NCBI GenBank assembly: GCA_937952975.1
Contig: CALFXX010000013.1
Location: forward strand, 1-6,796
Direction of reading: 5' to 3'
DNA: 6,796 nt
Origin: an uncultured Alcaligenaceae bacterium
GTDB taxonomy: Bacteria > Pseudomonadota > Gammaproteobacteria > Burkholderiales > Burkholderiaceae_B
Shown: one piece after another, positions 5,580 through 6,796 of the stretch
Numbering within the stretch: the first letter of the stretch is position 1
Layout: the number at the start of each line of letters is the position of its first letter
The notes under the pieces: model-generated
The model's input: only the letters and a program-made list of their open reading frames with translations
Databases searched by the model: none
Told to the model about the DNA's origin: nothing
Position numbers and translations under genes: made by a program

Positions 5580-6141
5580 GTTGTGCACAGAAATTTGGAG
5601 GGATCAAGAGCGACACCTCTTTATAGCCACGCGCAGCAATCAGCGAAGGTGTTTTGCTTCGCAGCCAAACCGACTCTGTGCATTTGCTAAAGATGGCCAA
5701 GGTCGACAGCAGGTCACCAAACAACACCTGATGTTCGGGGCGCGGCACAATCACCGCGCAACCTTCAGGCAAGGGCAACGCCTGAGCGCGTTCGTTGATC
5801 AAGGCGTTAAGCTGCCTCGTCGCCGCTTGCGTGCGCGCAGCAGTAAGCGCTTTTAGCTGCTCGGCTGAGGGCTCGACACCTGCTTGCGAAATCACCGCTG
5901 CTGAAGCAACAACATCAATCTGCAGATAATTCAAAATCTCAACGGCGCTAAGCTTGGCCCAGGCAAGATCAAAGTGAAAACGCAAGGGTGTACCGAAAAA
6001 ATCTTTCGCCGTGTAGCGAAGCTTAGTGACCCCGCTTCCACCAGGGCCAGTTTGTGTCGCCAGACCCGAAAGCCCATCGTAACGAAGCACACTTTTAGGC
6101 GGGACGCCCGAGTTGTGCAGCAAGCCAGTCACCTCGTTCAT
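5560..6141 (-). CDS. Unrecognised 193-aa protein in the DUF2201/metK-like operon
   Basis: I do not recognise this family. The protein is soluble-looking, with no signal peptide or membrane helix. Residues 28-60 are Gly-rich then beta-like (TQTGPGGSGVTKLRYT, FFGTPLRFHFDL). Residues 90-125 form an Ala/Gln/Arg-rich helical stretch. The rest is mixed, with VIVPRPEHQVLFGDLLSTL and a C-terminus SRFSC. The ATG at 6141 overlaps the preceding stop (ATGA) and has GAGG 5 nt upstream, so start and coupling are well supported. Its stop falls inside the first copy of the junction duplication. Position suggests it works with the DUF2201-type protein, perhaps as adaptor or substrate. It has no Walker motifs, so it is not the MoxR ATPase. 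Confidence 0.75.
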   Translation of the reverse strand: MNEVTGLLHNSGVPPKSVLRYDGLSGLATQTGPGGSGVTKLRYTAKDFFGTPLRFHFDLAWAKLSAVEILNYLQIDVVASAAVISQAGVEPSAEQLKALTAARTQAATRQLNALINERAQALPLPEGCAVIVPRPEHQVLFGDLLSTLAIFSKCTESVWLRSKTPSLIAARGYKEVSLLIPPNFCAQLSRFSC

Positions 6142-6746
6142 AGCTGCCTCAACTGGGTATCAGTTTTTGCATAGGCGGCGAAAGCATGTTCTGCGTCTTG
6201 AGGTACTTGCAAATGCTTTTTGGCGAACAGAGAGGCGATTGCATTCGCCTGTAAATGGGCACGCGGGTCTGAGGGATTCAGTCTCGACAGCAAGTCTTTC
6301 ACGCGCCCCCAGGTCGTGTAACGCGTATGAGACGCGTGCAGAGTTTCGCTAAAGGTGGGTGCTGCTACCAGGTCTCGGTATAACTCGCCTGCTTGCGCGG
6401 CAATCGCCGTGTTTAAGCGCCCCACTGCGCCGGTCTCAAACAAATACACCACTGCTGCTTCGCGTGCGCCATGCGTCAATTGCGCCAGCGCATCTGCAAC
6501 CACCTGCGAGAACTCAGCCTTGGGCAGCTTAGTCGCCTTGACAGCCAACTCTAGGCGCTCAAGCGGATTCGCAGCACACAAAATCGCACGTAGTGGATCA
6601 TTCGCTTTCAAATCAAAGGTTCGTACGGCCTCTTTGTGCGCAGACAACAACTTGATTTCAGACACCGCTACGCCAAGGGCCGCTTGCGGCAAACTGCAAC
6701 GAAGCGCCAATAAAGTCGAGTCAGTGGCACTGCAGTTTGAATCAAG
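6138..6746 (-). CDS. Unrecognised alpha-helical protein, C-terminal 202 residues only
   Basis: The frame is open from the end of natural sequence at 6746 to a TGA at 6138 that overlaps the next start. No ATG with a ribosome site is visible near the edge; the first TTG (6710) is unlikely to be the start, since coding-like sequence continues upstream of it (LDSNCSATDSTLL). The visible part is Ala/Leu-rich and helical, with no Walker A or B motifs, for example AREAAVVYLFETGAVGRLN and TTWGRVKDLLSRLNPSDPRAHLQANAIASLF in segments about 100-180. In related DUF2201 clusters an upstream gene is often a MoxR-type AAA+ ATPase. This could be the helical C-terminal region of such a protein, but nothing seen proves it. 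Confidence 0.65.
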   Translation of the reverse strand, partial: LDSNCSATDSTLLALRCSLPQAALGVAVSEIKLLSAHKEAVRTFDLKANDPLRAILCAANPLERLELAVKATKLPKAEFSQVVADALAQLTHGAREAAVVYLFETGAVGRLNTAIAAQAGELYRDLVAAPTFSETLHASHTRYTTWGRVKDLLSRLNPSDPRAHLQANAIASLFAKKHLQVPQDAEHAFAAYAKTDTQLRQL

Positions 6747-6796
6747 AGATCGGAAGAGCGTCGTGTAGGGAAAGAGTGTCTTCGCCTGTGTAGATC
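6747..6796 (+). other. Illumina TruSeq adapter and i5 index (artefact)
   Basis: Starting at 6747, AGATCGGAAGAGC and the following 20 bases (to 6779) match the reverse complement of the TruSeq P5-side read primer. Then come 8 bases, CTTCGCCT (6780-6787), and GTGTAGATC (6788-6796), the start of the P5 end. The 8-mer is the reverse complement of AGGCGAAG, which I recall as TruSeq HT index D505. A plus-strand frame through it yields DRKSVV, a familiar adapter signature in protein databases. This segment is library sequence, not genome. Confidence 0.97.

Noticed and set aside
6138..6710. TTG at 6710 as the true start of the helical protein
   Set aside because: The frame stays open and coding-like to the end of natural sequence at 6746, with no ribosome site before the TTG; the gene is 5'-truncated.
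6355..6768. A plus-strand open frame of 137 codons at the right end
   Set aside because: It is antisense to the partial operon gene and its C-terminus (DRKSVV) is translated adapter sequence.

Overview
The window reads as chromosome, plasmid or prophage DNA of a Gram-negative proteobacterium of moderate GC content. Betaproteobacteria/Burkholderiales is my guess from protein style and codon use, not something I can prove. Every convincing gene lies on the minus strand, so transcription runs from high to low coordinates. The last 50 bases (6747-6796) are not biological. They are an Illumina TruSeq dual-index adapter with an i5 barcode, so the natural sequence ends at 6746.

In transcription order, the first unit (6746 to about 2814) is a tightly packed operon. 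It contains: the C-terminal part of an unrecognised alpha-helical protein cut by the contig end; an unrecognised 193-aa protein whose start overlaps it (ATGA); a 47-bp tandem duplication of a gene junction that creates a 17-codon mini-ORF; a 473-aa DUF2201-type protein (HELHH metallopeptidase-like domain plus C-terminal vWA with intact MIDAS); and a 394-aa divergent S-adenosylmethionine synthetase (MetK family), also ATGA-coupled. An intrinsic terminator ends the unit.

The second unit is a 311-aa MerR-type DNA-binding protein with a long C-terminal coiled coil. Its consensus-like promoter (TTGACA-17-CATAAT) is interleaved with the terminator of the previous operon, and a perfect palindrome covers its -10. 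The third unit begins after a 173-bp gap holding a tandem pair of 21-bp operator-like repeats. It consists of a 442-aa cytoplasmic vWA protein and, after a 133-bp gap with two strong hairpins, the N-terminus of a gamma-glutamylcyclotransferase-like enzyme that runs off the left end.

Two vWA proteins, one of them of the DUF2201 type that usually accompanies MoxR AAA+ ATPases, sit with two small-molecule enzymes and a dedicated MerR-type regulator. This resembles the vWA/MoxR-centred stress or conflict systems described by comparative genomics. The most interesting point is the MetK paralogue. By eye it keeps the ATP, phosphate and metal residues of MetK but has lost residues that hold methionine (E55 to Arg, and the QSPDI motif), which suggests a SAM-like or other adenosylated product. 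The assignment to one functional system, and the idea that the truncated first gene belongs to a MoxR-type ATPase, are inferences.
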